Of a DNA stretch of 64,000 nt, positions 41,262 through 48,871 are shown piece by piece. The position numbers and the translations under genes were made by a program. The notes under the pieces were generated by a model that saw only the letters and a program-made list of their open reading frames with translations, ran no database searches and was not told the DNA's origin. The stretch comes from an uncultured Marvinbryantia sp. (GTDB taxonomy: Bacteria > Bacillota > Clostridia > Lachnospirales > Lachnospiraceae), in assembly GCA_937915375.1 (NCBI GenBank), contig CALDMO010000033.1:15826-79825 (forward strand). Direction: 5' to 3'. The first letter of the stretch is position 1. Every line of letters begins with the position of its first letter.

Positions 41262-42455
41262 TTAGTTTGTAAAATTGTCAAAATATCCCTGTACCAGAAT
41301 AATCGGCGTTCCTTTGTCACCGGAACCGCTGGTAAGGTCACACAAAGAACCAATCAGGTCTGTCAGTCTTCTCGGCGTTGTACCCTGAGAAGCCATGTTT
41401 CCAACCAGATTGTCCTCTTTTTCACGGATTCGTTTGCTGATTGCTTCCTGAAGTTCTTTTCCGGTCAGATCTTTGAAATCATTATCTGCCAGATATTTCA
41501 GCTTCACTTCGTTTGGTGTACCTTCCAATCCCGGCGTATATGCCGGAGATACAACCGGATCAGCCAGTTCCCAGATCTTTCCTACCGGATCTTTAAACGC
41601 GCCGTCGCCGTATACCATAACCTCTACATGTTTTCCGGTTCTGTCCAGAATCTGTTTCTGAATATCCAGCACAAAATCCGTACATTCTCTCGGAAACAGT
41701 TTAATCGTATCCTCTGTTGATTTATTTGAACCAAGCAGACCGTATTTTTCATTGCAGCCACTGCCATTCACCGGTGCGTTTAAAATATCGTCCAGACCGC
41801 AGACCTTCTCTGCGCCTGCCGCATAAAGAATTCTCTTTGTTCTTGCACGCGTATGAATATCACAAGTAATAATATTTTTCGTATGTTCCAGAATCGCTCT
41901 CGGATTATTCGCAAAAATAACATCCACTTCCGCACCGGCTTCTTTGACGATCTGACTGTAGTATTCTACATAATCTACTCCGGTGAAATGATGTTTGTTC
42001 TCACCAAACAGTTCTTTATAACGAGCCAATGAAAGCACATCGCTATACGGATTGACACCAGCTTCATCAAGCTTGTCCAGAGATACCAGTTCATTTCCAA
42101 CTTCATCACTCGGATAGCTCAACATCAGCACAACTTTTTTCGCGCCCATTGCAATACCTTTTAAGCAGATTGCAAAACGGTTTCTGGAAAGAATCGGGAA
42201 AATAACACCGATTGTCTCTCCACCAAGCTTTGCCTTTACATCATCCGCAATTGCCTGAATGCTCGCGTAATTGCCCTGTGCTCTTGCTACTACCGACTCT
42301 GTCACAGAAATAACATCACGGTCTCTGATGGCAAAGCCTTCGCTCTCTGCCGCCTCCAGAACACTGTCTACCACAATCTTTGCCAAATCATCCCCCTCGC
42401 GGATAATCGGACAACGAATTCCTCTCGATACGGTTCCTACTCTTCTTTCGCTCAT
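41262..42455 (-). CDS. CofE-like gamma-glutamyl ligase family protein
   Basis: 397 residues. It resembles the coenzyme F420-0:L-glutamate ligase family: Ile-Ser-Val-Thr-Glu-Ser near residue 52 and a phosphate-type Gly-Asp-Gly-Ala-Phe-Lys-Asp-Pro-Val-Gly-Lys-Ile-Trp-Glu motif late in the protein. Many Firmicutes without F420 carry such a protein; no other F420 gene is seen here, so the substrate is probably different. It is cytoplasmic, with its own promoter (42513-42541) and terminator, hence a single-gene unit next to the prophage border. Confidence 0.8.
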   Translation of the reverse strand: MSERRVGTVSRGIRCPIIREGDDLAKIVVDSVLEAAESEGFAIRDRDVISVTESVVARAQGNYASIQAIADDVKAKLGGETIGVIFPILSRNRFAICLKGIAMGAKKVVLMLSYPSDEVGNELVSLDKLDEAGVNPYSDVLSLARYKELFGENKHHFTGVDYVEYYSQIVKEAGAEVDVIFANNPRAILEHTKNIITCDIHTRARTKRILYAAGAEKVCGLDDILNAPVNGSGCNEKYGLLGSNKSTEDTIKLFPRECTDFVLDIQKQILDRTGKHVEVMVYGDGAFKDPVGKIWELADPVVSPAYTPGLEGTPNEVKLKYLADNDFKDLTGKELQEAISKRIREKEDNLVGNMASQGTTPRRLTDLIGSLCDLTSGSGDKGTPIILVQGYFDNFTN

Positions 42456-42512
42456 ATGGATTCCTCATTTCTTGATTCCTTAATTCATGAGCACACTAAT
42501 ACTCACGTTGCT

Positions 42513-42541
42513 ATTATATTGCAAAATAATGGAAACAGCAA
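42513..42541 (-). promoter_or_regulatory. Promoter of the CofE-like gene
   Basis: On the minus strand TTGCTG (42536-42541), 17-base spacer, TATAAT (42513-42518). Confidence 0.65.
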
Positions 42542-42542
42542 G

Positions 42543-42584
42543 AAAAAAAAGTGTGTATCTGATATTTTCCTATCAAATACACAC
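42543..42584 (-). terminator. Terminator behind the stub at the prophage border
   Basis: GTGTGTATCTGATA (42551-42564) pairs with TATCAAATACACAC (42571-42584) over 14 bp with one wobble, and eight T follow on the minus strand. A classical strong terminator that belongs to no complete gene here. Confidence 0.85.
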
Positions 42585-42600
42585 CTTTTATTAAAATTTC

Positions 42601-42750
42601 TTAGAAGTTGCCAGCTTTTGCTGCTTCTTCAATGGAAACTGCAAATCCCGCATTTCTGCGGTTTAAAAAAGTTCTTTTTACACATAATATACAAATGCAA
42701 AATCTTCTTACGCATTCTTCCGCTGTTTTCTGCGTCCATTTGCAAGTATA
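42601..42750 (-). pseudogene. Probable 3' stub of a host gene at the prophage attachment site
   Basis: A minus-strand frame with no start ends with Asn-Ala-Gly-Phe-Ala-Val-Ser-Ile-Glu-Glu-Ala-Ala-Lys-Ala-Gly-Asn-Phe and TAA at 42601-42603, just before a strong terminator. The last 17-20 residues look like a real protein end, while the upstream part (rich in Cys and Arg) looks random. I do not recognise the parent gene. This fits integration of the phage into the 3' end of a gene; the rest would lie beyond the other prophage border. Confidence 0.4.
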
Positions 42751-42779
42751 TTATATAAGGAAGTCTTTTCATAAATCTT

Positions 42780-44840
42780 TTATTTTATCATACCATCAAA
42801 ACCTCTTGCGCGCAACTGTCGTACCCGCTCCTCGGCATTCTCCAGCTCCTTAAACGCTCCGCACTGTGTCCACCACATATCGCCTACTCGCTTTACGATA
42901 CAGTCGATACCGGCATTATTGATTTCTATACAGCGACGGTCCGCATTTGCTTTTTTGATGTACATTCCCTCTCGAACGATATGCAGCTTCTCTTCTGTCT
43001 GCTCAGATCCTCTCCGGCGCAGGATGTAACCAATCGGCTGCGAACCGTATACCGTGTTACCGTACCAACTCTTAAATACCGCTCCCTCTCCACTTCCGGA
43101 AGCATAAGCGTGTCCGCCATCATACCACTTACCGTTACCAGCATAAACATTTGTATGCCCCATATTTACGTATGTTACGATATCGCCTGGCTGCAGCGTG
43201 CCATCTTTGATTGCCTGATCAACCGTCCTTTTTCCTGCCACATGGATTAGATCAAAGTGTTTAAGCATCTGCTCTTTGCTAGTACCGCGCCAAACGATGG
43301 TGCCGCCCTGCTCGCCCCACCAGTTATCTCCGTTCAGCAATCCAAGCTTACGCAGTACCCAACGAACCAACAGCGCACAGTTACATTTTCGATTGTCCTT
43401 TTTGATGGCTGTTGACATCTTTGAAGAACAACCGCTGTTGCTGTAAATCCATTTACGACCAGAGGCGATGTCTTTTTCAAGCTGCTCCTGAAATTTAAGC
43501 AGAGTACTTAGAAAATCATTGCCCGGAAGCTCCTGCGGTTTGTCTGCCACCTGATCATATTTATCAAGAGCAAAACGCTCGATGATATTACAGATTTTAT
43601 CGACATACGCCACATCCGTCGCGTATCCTCCTGCTTTGATCAGTCCGATCTGCTCCCGGTAGTTTTTACGTTCCTGGATGCCATCATACCGCAGTCTACT
43701 GCCGTTTTTTGCGCCGAGCAGATACGCGCAACGATCCGCAACGGAATCTTCGATACAAGGATATACCCGGAAATCAGCATTTACATTGTAAACCTTTCCG
43801 CTCTTATCCTGCTCTGCGGTACGGATATGCACCTTGCTAACACCATCCCAGGTAGATCCAGCCCATGTATTACCAGAAAGTGTGCATTTCATACCGCATA
43901 CGTTGTTCGCTTTGCGTGCCAGCTCCGTCGTACAGTAACCTGATTCAAGGATAGTCTGCGCGGCACAGACAGACGGAAAGAGCTTGTTCTTTTCTGCGAT
44001 CGGCCGACAAATTTCAAGCAGCCGTGCTGCAGCCGCTGTCTCGGACAGTGCGACAAACTCTGATGTCTGAGTGCCGGATACGGTTGCTGTGTTGGTATAC
44101 ACTGCTTTACCGTTCCAGTCGTAAACTGTGTATCCCGCCGGACAGTTTGCTTTTGCATTATCCAGGCTCAGATATGCGCCAAGCTGTGTACCGGCATCTC
44201 CCCACGTTTTACGGACGCGGTACCATTTCTCCGGCTCTGGCTTGACAGTTTCAAAATCGCCTGCCATCGCCTTTTTAACATCGGCACGAAAGCCGTCCAT
44301 CGTCAGCCCAAAACGATCCCATACATGCGTCGGATCTACATGCGCACTGGACAGACCGGTGCGACGTCCTTCATCATGGGAACTGATCAAATACAGACCG
44401 GACGGCAGTTTCGCTGTCGGATTCCAGCCATATCGACGGCAAATGTCTGCGCACAACAACACAGCCGTATTATAGCCGCGCATAATGTCTGCCTTGAATT
44501 TATCAGCATTCAACAGATCATAACTTGCGCCGCCGGTGTAGCGAATATAATCAGATTCGCAAATCTCAAACGTAATCAGATTGTCGTTTCCGTATCCGGC
44601 ATCTGCCCAAGATCGTACATCCTCCGGCAGACACTGCAGTACCTTTCCCTCTGTATCACAATCCACAATGTATGTCACACACGCGGATACAGATGGCTGA
44701 TTCCAGTAATCAGCAACCGCCTGCGCTGTTCCCTGTCCGGTACCGATAGTATGCAGTTGAATTCCGATCGGCTTACGTTTTACATTACGCTGATAGCAGC
44801 GATTGTTTTTCAAATAATTTTTGATAATTTTTAACTTCAC
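42780..44840 (-). CDS. Modular endolysin: amidase, glucosaminidase and CHAP/NlpC-like domains
   Basis: 686 residues from a GTG eight bases after AAAGGAG. Domains in order: zinc amidase (about 20-190, Gln-Leu-His-Thr-Ile-Gly, then Ser-Ser-His-Asp and Ser-Ala-His-Val-Asp-Pro); a linker with Trp-Tyr-Arg-Val-Arg-Lys (about 205-250); glucosaminidase (about 268-430, Ile-Leu-Glu-Ser-Gly-Tyr and Asn-Asn-Val-Cys-Gly-Met-Lys); a Cys/His amidase-peptidase (about 440-625, Cys-Asn-Cys-Ala-Leu-Leu-Val and Met-Gly-His-Thr-Asn-Val-Tyr); and a SPOR-like end (about 635-686). It degrades peptidoglycan at lysis after holin opens the membrane. No signal peptide. Three apparent catalytic units in one lysin is unusual. 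Confidence 0.87.
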   Translation of the reverse strand: MKLKIIKNYLKNNRCYQRNVKRKPIGIQLHTIGTGQGTAQAVADYWNQPSVSACVTYIVDCDTEGKVLQCLPEDVRSWADAGYGNDNLITFEICESDYIRYTGGASYDLLNADKFKADIMRGYNTAVLLCADICRRYGWNPTAKLPSGLYLISSHDEGRRTGLSSAHVDPTHVWDRFGLTMDGFRADVKKAMAGDFETVKPEPEKWYRVRKTWGDAGTQLGAYLSLDNAKANCPAGYTVYDWNGKAVYTNTATVSGTQTSEFVALSETAAAARLLEICRPIAEKNKLFPSVCAAQTILESGYCTTELARKANNVCGMKCTLSGNTWAGSTWDGVSKVHIRTAEQDKSGKVYNVNADFRVYPCIEDSVADRCAYLLGAKNGSRLRYDGIQERKNYREQIGLIKAGGYATDVAYVDKICNIIERFALDKYDQVADKPQELPGNDFLSTLLKFQEQLEKDIASGRKWIYSNSGCSSKMSTAIKKDNRKCNCALLVRWVLRKLGLLNGDNWWGEQGGTIVWRGTSKEQMLKHFDLIHVAGKRTVDQAIKDGTLQPGDIVTYVNMGHTNVYAGNGKWYDGGHAYASGSGEGAVFKSWYGNTVYGSQPIGYILRRRGSEQTEEKLHIVREGMYIKKANADRRCIEINNAGIDCIVKRVGDMWWTQCGAFKELENAEERVRQLRARGFDGMIK

Positions 44841-44864
44841 AATAACAGCTCCTTTCTGCAGTAC

Positions 44865-44889
44865 AAAAAGGGCGGCCTACTCGCCGCCC
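44865..44889 (-). terminator. Terminator between holin and lysin genes
   Basis: GGGCGGC (44870-44876) and GCCGCCC (44883-44889) form a perfect GC-only stem, with TTTTT following on the minus strand. It lies in the 57-base gap just before the lysin ribosome-binding site. Confidence 0.85.
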
Positions 44890-44897
44890 ACAGATTA

Positions 44898-45191
44898 TTA
44901 TTCATTTTTCTTCAGCTGCTTCGTAATCTGATTTACGTATGTACTTAATCCGGCAACCAAAATCCCCTGCGTTACCGCCGTAAACACTGCCATAGCCACT
45001 TCCTGCGGCGATCCGCACTGACATGTAGCAAACACATATACTGCGCTGATTGCTACGCCAATCACGCCAAGACAGATCGGGATATATTTATCTGCGATAA
45101 ACTGTGCCTGTTTCAGCCCCATGCCGATAAAGTACAGCACAACTGCTACGATGATTAGTTCCGGCTTTACATAATTTAAAATCTGTTCCAT
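44898..45191 (-). CDS. Phage holin
   Basis: 97 residues with three hydrophobic segments (about 10-27, 33-53 and 66-86) and a charged Lys-Gln-Leu-Lys-Lys-Asn-Glu end, as in A118-type phage holins. It makes membrane lesions that release the lysin. It lies between a small membrane protein gene and the lysin gene, the usual lysis-cassette order. Confidence 0.85.
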   Translation of the reverse strand: MEQILNYVKPELIIVAVVLYFIGMGLKQAQFIADKYIPICLGVIGVAISAVYVFATCQCGSPQEVAMAVFTAVTQGILVAGLSTYVNQITKQLKKNE

Positions 45192-45194
45192 AAT

Positions 45195-45506
45195 TTAATC
45201 CTCCATGTCATGCGCCTGTTTGTTCAGATGCTTTTCTATTTTGCTAATCGCTTCTTTTACTGGTCCATTACACCCCTGCTCTCGCAACCCCTTCAAGCAA
45301 GCAAGAAGTCCATATGTAATCAGGCATTGTTCTTCATTAATTACTTTTATATCGGATTCATGCACAGATCTTAATTTACGGATCTCACTTTCCTGCTGTT
45401 TGGGCTGCATAACAAAATTGATTACAGCAACTAATAAACTGCAAATCACACCGCCTGCAGTAATTAGCGCTGCAATCTTAATAACTGTATCCACGTTAAT
45501 ATACAT
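45195..45506 (-). CDS. Small phage membrane protein of the lysis cassette
   Basis: 103 residues from the ATG at 45506 (AAAGGGTAAGG upstream); an earlier in-frame start lacks a good site. One hydrophobic segment (about residues 8-30) is followed by a helical charged region with Lys-Glu-Ala-Ile-Ser-Lys-Ile-Glu-Lys-His. It overlaps no neighbour and lies three bases from the holin start. It may modulate lysis (pinholin or antiholin-like). Family not recognised. Confidence 0.65.
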   Translation of the reverse strand: MYINVDTVIKIAALITAGGVICSLLVAVINFVMQPKQQESEIRKLRSVHESDIKVINEEQCLITYGLLACLKGLREQGCNGPVKEAISKIEKHLNKQAHDMED

Positions 45507-45538
45507 TATCCTTACCCTTTCTGTTTTTGATTCACGCA

Positions 45539-45561
45539 TAAAAAATAGACCTCTACGGTCT
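45539..45561 (-). terminator. Weak terminator before the lysis cassette
   Basis: AGACC (45547-45551) and GGTCT (45557-45561) make a 5-bp stem with an ATTTTTT tail on the minus strand. Short stem, so low confidence. Confidence 0.4.
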
Positions 45562-45613
45562 GGCTCTGATTTCCATATTCATATCACCTTTTTTACGTTA
45601 AAGTCTGCTTTAG

Positions 45614-48019
45614 TTAATTAGCTGATGATTTGATTGATGTCATTTCATCATAGGTTGTAATTTCAGTGGCATCTGTGAGTAAATCATTTTTGATAAAACT
45701 ACATTGGTTAAATAGTTTCCAGTAATTCTTCGTACCACCCGCAATAATTGTCGGATATACATTTTTTAATCCACCACAATTTTTAATGATTAAGCAACAT
45801 GGCATCGGTCTATCTTCATTCTGACTCCTCACTTGGATGTTTAATCCATCAAACAGACAATCGACGCATTCGATTACTGCGCCTTTTGGGCAAAGACCTT
45901 CCGGCTCGTATCTTCCATTCATCCAATCATAAGGATATGTGTTATCATGCCACTGAATGCCGGCATCATTTTGTGAGTTTAGGAATTTGCAATCCTTAAA
46001 AGTGATATGTGAGAAAATACATCCACCAATACCAATAACAGGACCATTCTTGGGTGAGAAATCTCTACCGTGCCAATCAAAAATACAATTTTCGATATAA
46101 GGTGTTGTAAGACAATTACTCTCAAAATGTAAGCAATATCTCAGATTAGACCCAACGAATTTAAACCCTTTAATTACAGTATTGATGGTTTGAGAATTAA
46201 TGTGGAAAAAACACTTATTAGTACAAGTATCGTTACTTATAGTGCCATATCCAACACCGCCGTCCCAAATAAAAATACATTTTTCTGGATTGTTACTTTG
46301 GGACTTATATGTTACATATGATTTAGCGATAACACCTTGATAGTCAGAGCCGTTCTGACCTTTGTATTTTTCTTGCAAATCCGTATATGTTCCATCTGCT
46401 ACAATAATTTCATACTTATTCTTTTCAGATGCATTAATAACAACATCATTTGCCTTTAATACAGTGGCGTATGGTTTTTCTTTCGTACCATCGCCTTCTG
46501 CATCACTTCCAGTTGTTGCCACATAAATCTTGTTGATATGTATTTCACCAAGTTTATCATCTATTTCATCCTTTGTGTAAACATCTACACTATTAACAAA
46601 ATCTGTTTTACGATAAGACAAATATTGCCTAAATTCACCAGATACAACATTAACACTCTCAATAGACGTATCTGTAAATCCGCCTTTATAAAAGCTCAAG
46701 CAAAGATATTTTGTATCTGCCGGAATATTATGAAATTCTGCGACTTTACTTGTTTGCGCATTGTGACTAATATACGTGCTTTCAACAGGAGTAAAAGTTC
46801 CGTCATTATTAACATATCTTGAAGCCCAATCTTGAAAATCACCGTATACGACCAACTTATTGCTTTCTATAGGAATCTTTGCCGTAATATAATTCTCGTT
46901 TATTTCTTTGGTTTCTTTTTCTACTCCAATAAAATTCCAATAATATCCATCAGTGACTTCACATTTTTGTATGATACTAATAGATAATATTTTTTCAGAT
47001 ACTTTATTTAATTCATCTAAATCTTCCTTTAGCGCAGCAGCGTCTTTCTTGTTCTGCTGTATCTGCTGCCGATCTGCAACAATCTCCGCCGCAGCCTGCT
47101 GTACCTTTTCTGTTTCTTCTGCGCCAGCTGTGCGGATGTTCTGGAGCTGGACGCTGCCGGCGGAATCAATAGCTGCGATCTGGGATACACCGGCGGAATT
47201 GACCGCCGCTGTTTGGGCGGTGCCGGTATCAGTGATCTCCTGCACTGCCTTTCTTGCAGCGTCCGCAAAGCCTTCTGTCGCATGCTGTACGGTTCCCCTA
47301 TCCTGCGCAGTCTGCCTTGCATCCATCTCTGTCTTTTTAGCGTTTTCCTCGGTCTGCGCAGCATACTGCTCGGTCGCTTCACGATCCTCTGCGACGTTCT
47401 GGGCGTCAGCTGCTACCTCACCGGCCTGATGGGATACATCCTCATGCATCTGCCAGATCTCTGACTTCGTCTGCTGAATCTGTTCTTCTGTTTTCTGGGC
47501 GTCAGCTGCTACTCTCTGTGCTTCGTTTTTATGTTCTTCGGCCTCTTGTGATGCTTTTTCTGCTTTGGCTGCCGTCTCCTGCGCATCTGTGGCGTGCTGC
47601 AGGGCATTCTCCTCGCTTTTCTTCGTTTCAATCATTGCTGTATTTACAGTTTCCAAAATCTCTTCAAAGAGTCCCCCCTCTTCGGATGTGCCCGGAATCT
47701 CTGGTCTTGGCCGTTCCTTTAACGGAATCATCACTTTATATTCCGTTTCTCCGACGCTTTCGGTACGCAGATACACAAATGCATAGATGTCCCCGGTACT
47801 CTCCAGCATGGAATCTGGAATCAAAACCTCTGTTACGCCATCTTTTGTAACGCCGATTCGAGTTACTGAATCACCGGAATTCTCAGTTTTTGAGAAATGT
47901 ATTTCCACCGCCTGCGGCAGCTGCAGTCCCTGGATCCGGAGAATCTGTCCATAGTCCCACTGCCACAGACGTTCGGCCGTTACATATTTTGTACTTTTTC
48001 CAAATACTGCTGTTACCAT
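45614..48019 (-). CDS. BppU-like baseplate adhesin with coiled-coil stalk and beta-helix tip
   Basis: 801 residues. The N-terminal 110 residues resemble the BppU baseplate-attachment domain (Arg-Leu-Trp-Gln-Trp-Asp-Tyr-Gly-Gln). Then comes a long Ala/Gln/Glu/Lys coiled coil (about 120-355), a globular region (about 360-500) and a pectate-lyase-like parallel beta-helix (about 505-800, starting Ile-Tyr-Val-Ala-Thr-Thr-Gly-Ser-Asp-Ala). It is the likely receptor-binding tip, possibly cleaving a surface polysaccharide. Coding DNA for the C-terminal half is visibly more AT-rich than the N-terminal half, a sign of module exchange. Confidence 0.82.
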   Translation of the reverse strand: MVTAVFGKSTKYVTAERLWQWDYGQILRIQGLQLPQAVEIHFSKTENSGDSVTRIGVTKDGVTEVLIPDSMLESTGDIYAFVYLRTESVGETEYKVMIPLKERPRPEIPGTSEEGGLFEEILETVNTAMIETKKSEENALQHATDAQETAAKAEKASQEAEEHKNEAQRVAADAQKTEEQIQQTKSEIWQMHEDVSHQAGEVAADAQNVAEDREATEQYAAQTEENAKKTEMDARQTAQDRGTVQHATEGFADAARKAVQEITDTGTAQTAAVNSAGVSQIAAIDSAGSVQLQNIRTAGAEETEKVQQAAAEIVADRQQIQQNKKDAAALKEDLDELNKVSEKILSISIIQKCEVTDGYYWNFIGVEKETKEINENYITAKIPIESNKLVVYGDFQDWASRYVNNDGTFTPVESTYISHNAQTSKVAEFHNIPADTKYLCLSFYKGGFTDTSIESVNVVSGEFRQYLSYRKTDFVNSVDVYTKDEIDDKLGEIHINKIYVATTGSDAEGDGTKEKPYATVLKANDVVINASEKNKYEIIVADGTYTDLQEKYKGQNGSDYQGVIAKSYVTYKSQSNNPEKCIFIWDGGVGYGTISNDTCTNKCFFHINSQTINTVIKGFKFVGSNLRYCLHFESNCLTTPYIENCIFDWHGRDFSPKNGPVIGIGGCIFSHITFKDCKFLNSQNDAGIQWHDNTYPYDWMNGRYEPEGLCPKGAVIECVDCLFDGLNIQVRSQNEDRPMPCCLIIKNCGGLKNVYPTIIAGGTKNYWKLFNQCSFIKNDLLTDATEITTYDEMTSIKSSAN

Positions 48020-48030
48020 ATAATACCTCC

Positions 48031-48597
48031 TTATTCAACCGGAAAACTGGTATCAATACTAGCCCAGATGATATCCCCAGTTATTTCTGATCCATCAGTA
48101 AATTTCCTAATCCATTCCAAGAGGACTTGTCCATTTGAATTCAGAATATATCTTGACATTACAAACCCTGATGATGTGTTTGTAAAGTAATAGAACCCTG
48201 AACTCATTCTATATCCAGCTGGAAGCGTGAATAAAATCTTGTTCGTATTTGCAACTTTATTTTTTAAACCGAACGTTCCGTTGATATATACAACGCCGCC
48301 TTTTTTCCGATATCTCACTGGAGTTCCCACTGATGGCGCTACGAGGTCCGCATTGGCAATACTGGTTCCAATGATGTTAATCCAACCAGTATCTTCCCTT
48401 AACTCATTAATGGCACCGGGAAGTGTTTTTTCTTTCGTTTCCAAAGAACTGTACTCCCAATTAGGAAGTTTTGATTTAATCGCATTTAATATTACAGAAA
48501 ATTTTGTTCTTCTGGTTTTAGCCGAAGCATTTATAAGTATATCATCTGTTTCTGCCAGCGTTTCCACTAACGGCCATTGTGTAGTAGGTATTCCCAT
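48031..48597 (-). CDS. Phage tail fibre/appendage protein
   Basis: 188 residues. It opens with Thr-Leu-Ala-Glu-Thr-Asp-Asp-Ile-Leu-Ile-Asn, a pattern common in short tail appendages, then Gly-Ala-Ile-Asn-Glu-Leu and a beta-rich C-terminal half. No catalytic motif. The start overlaps the stop of the preceding 79-residue gene (TAATG). Probably a structural accessory of the baseplate. Confidence 0.65.
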   Translation of the reverse strand: MGIPTTQWPLVETLAETDDILINASAKTRRTKFSVILNAIKSKLPNWEYSSLETKEKTLPGAINELREDTGWINIIGTSIANADLVAPSVGTPVRYRKKGGVVYINGTFGLKNKVANTNKILFTLPAGYRMSSGFYYFTNTSSGFVMSRYILNSNGQVLLEWIRKFTDGSEITGDIIWASIDTSFPVE

Positions 48598-48836
48598 TAT
48601 TCATTCTCCCTTCCCGAAAGCTGCGCTTGCAATTCGTACGCTGCATCTTCAAACGCTGCTCTATCCTCTCTGCAGGCACTTCTGTTCTTTCCGTATAATT
48701 CGTAATTCTGGATCCACGAACTGTATTTCATGGATGTCGGATTCTTTGAATCAATTTCGCAGCTGTAGTTTTCTACTGGTTGCCCATCCACTTTTGATAC
48801 TCCTGTCAGATTTACTTTCTTTACCATTGTTAACAT
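48597..48836 (-). CDS. Small phage protein, 79 residues
   Basis: A short beta-type N-terminal part (Val-Asn-Leu-Thr-Gly-Val-Ser) followed by a helical, Arg/Glu-rich end. A GGAGGGCAAG ribosome-binding site precedes the ATG. It sits between the tail spike and tail appendage genes; function is not recognised, possibly a linker or assembly factor. Confidence 0.6.
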   Translation of the reverse strand: MLTMVKKVNLTGVSKVDGQPVENYSCEIDSKNPTSMKYSSWIQNYELYGKNRSACREDRAAFEDAAYELQAQLSGRENE

Positions 48837-48871
48837 AATCTTGCCCTCCTTAATTTTTTAAGGCACCAGCT

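Noticed and set aside
41262..42455. Coenzyme F420 biosynthesis
   Set aside because: Only a CofE-like protein is present; no partner gene is in the window, so the pathway cannot be claimed.
42456..42779. tRNA gene as prophage attachment site
   Set aside because: No cloverleaf or CCA-adjacent acceptor stem could be made out at the border; a protein-coding 3' stub fits better.
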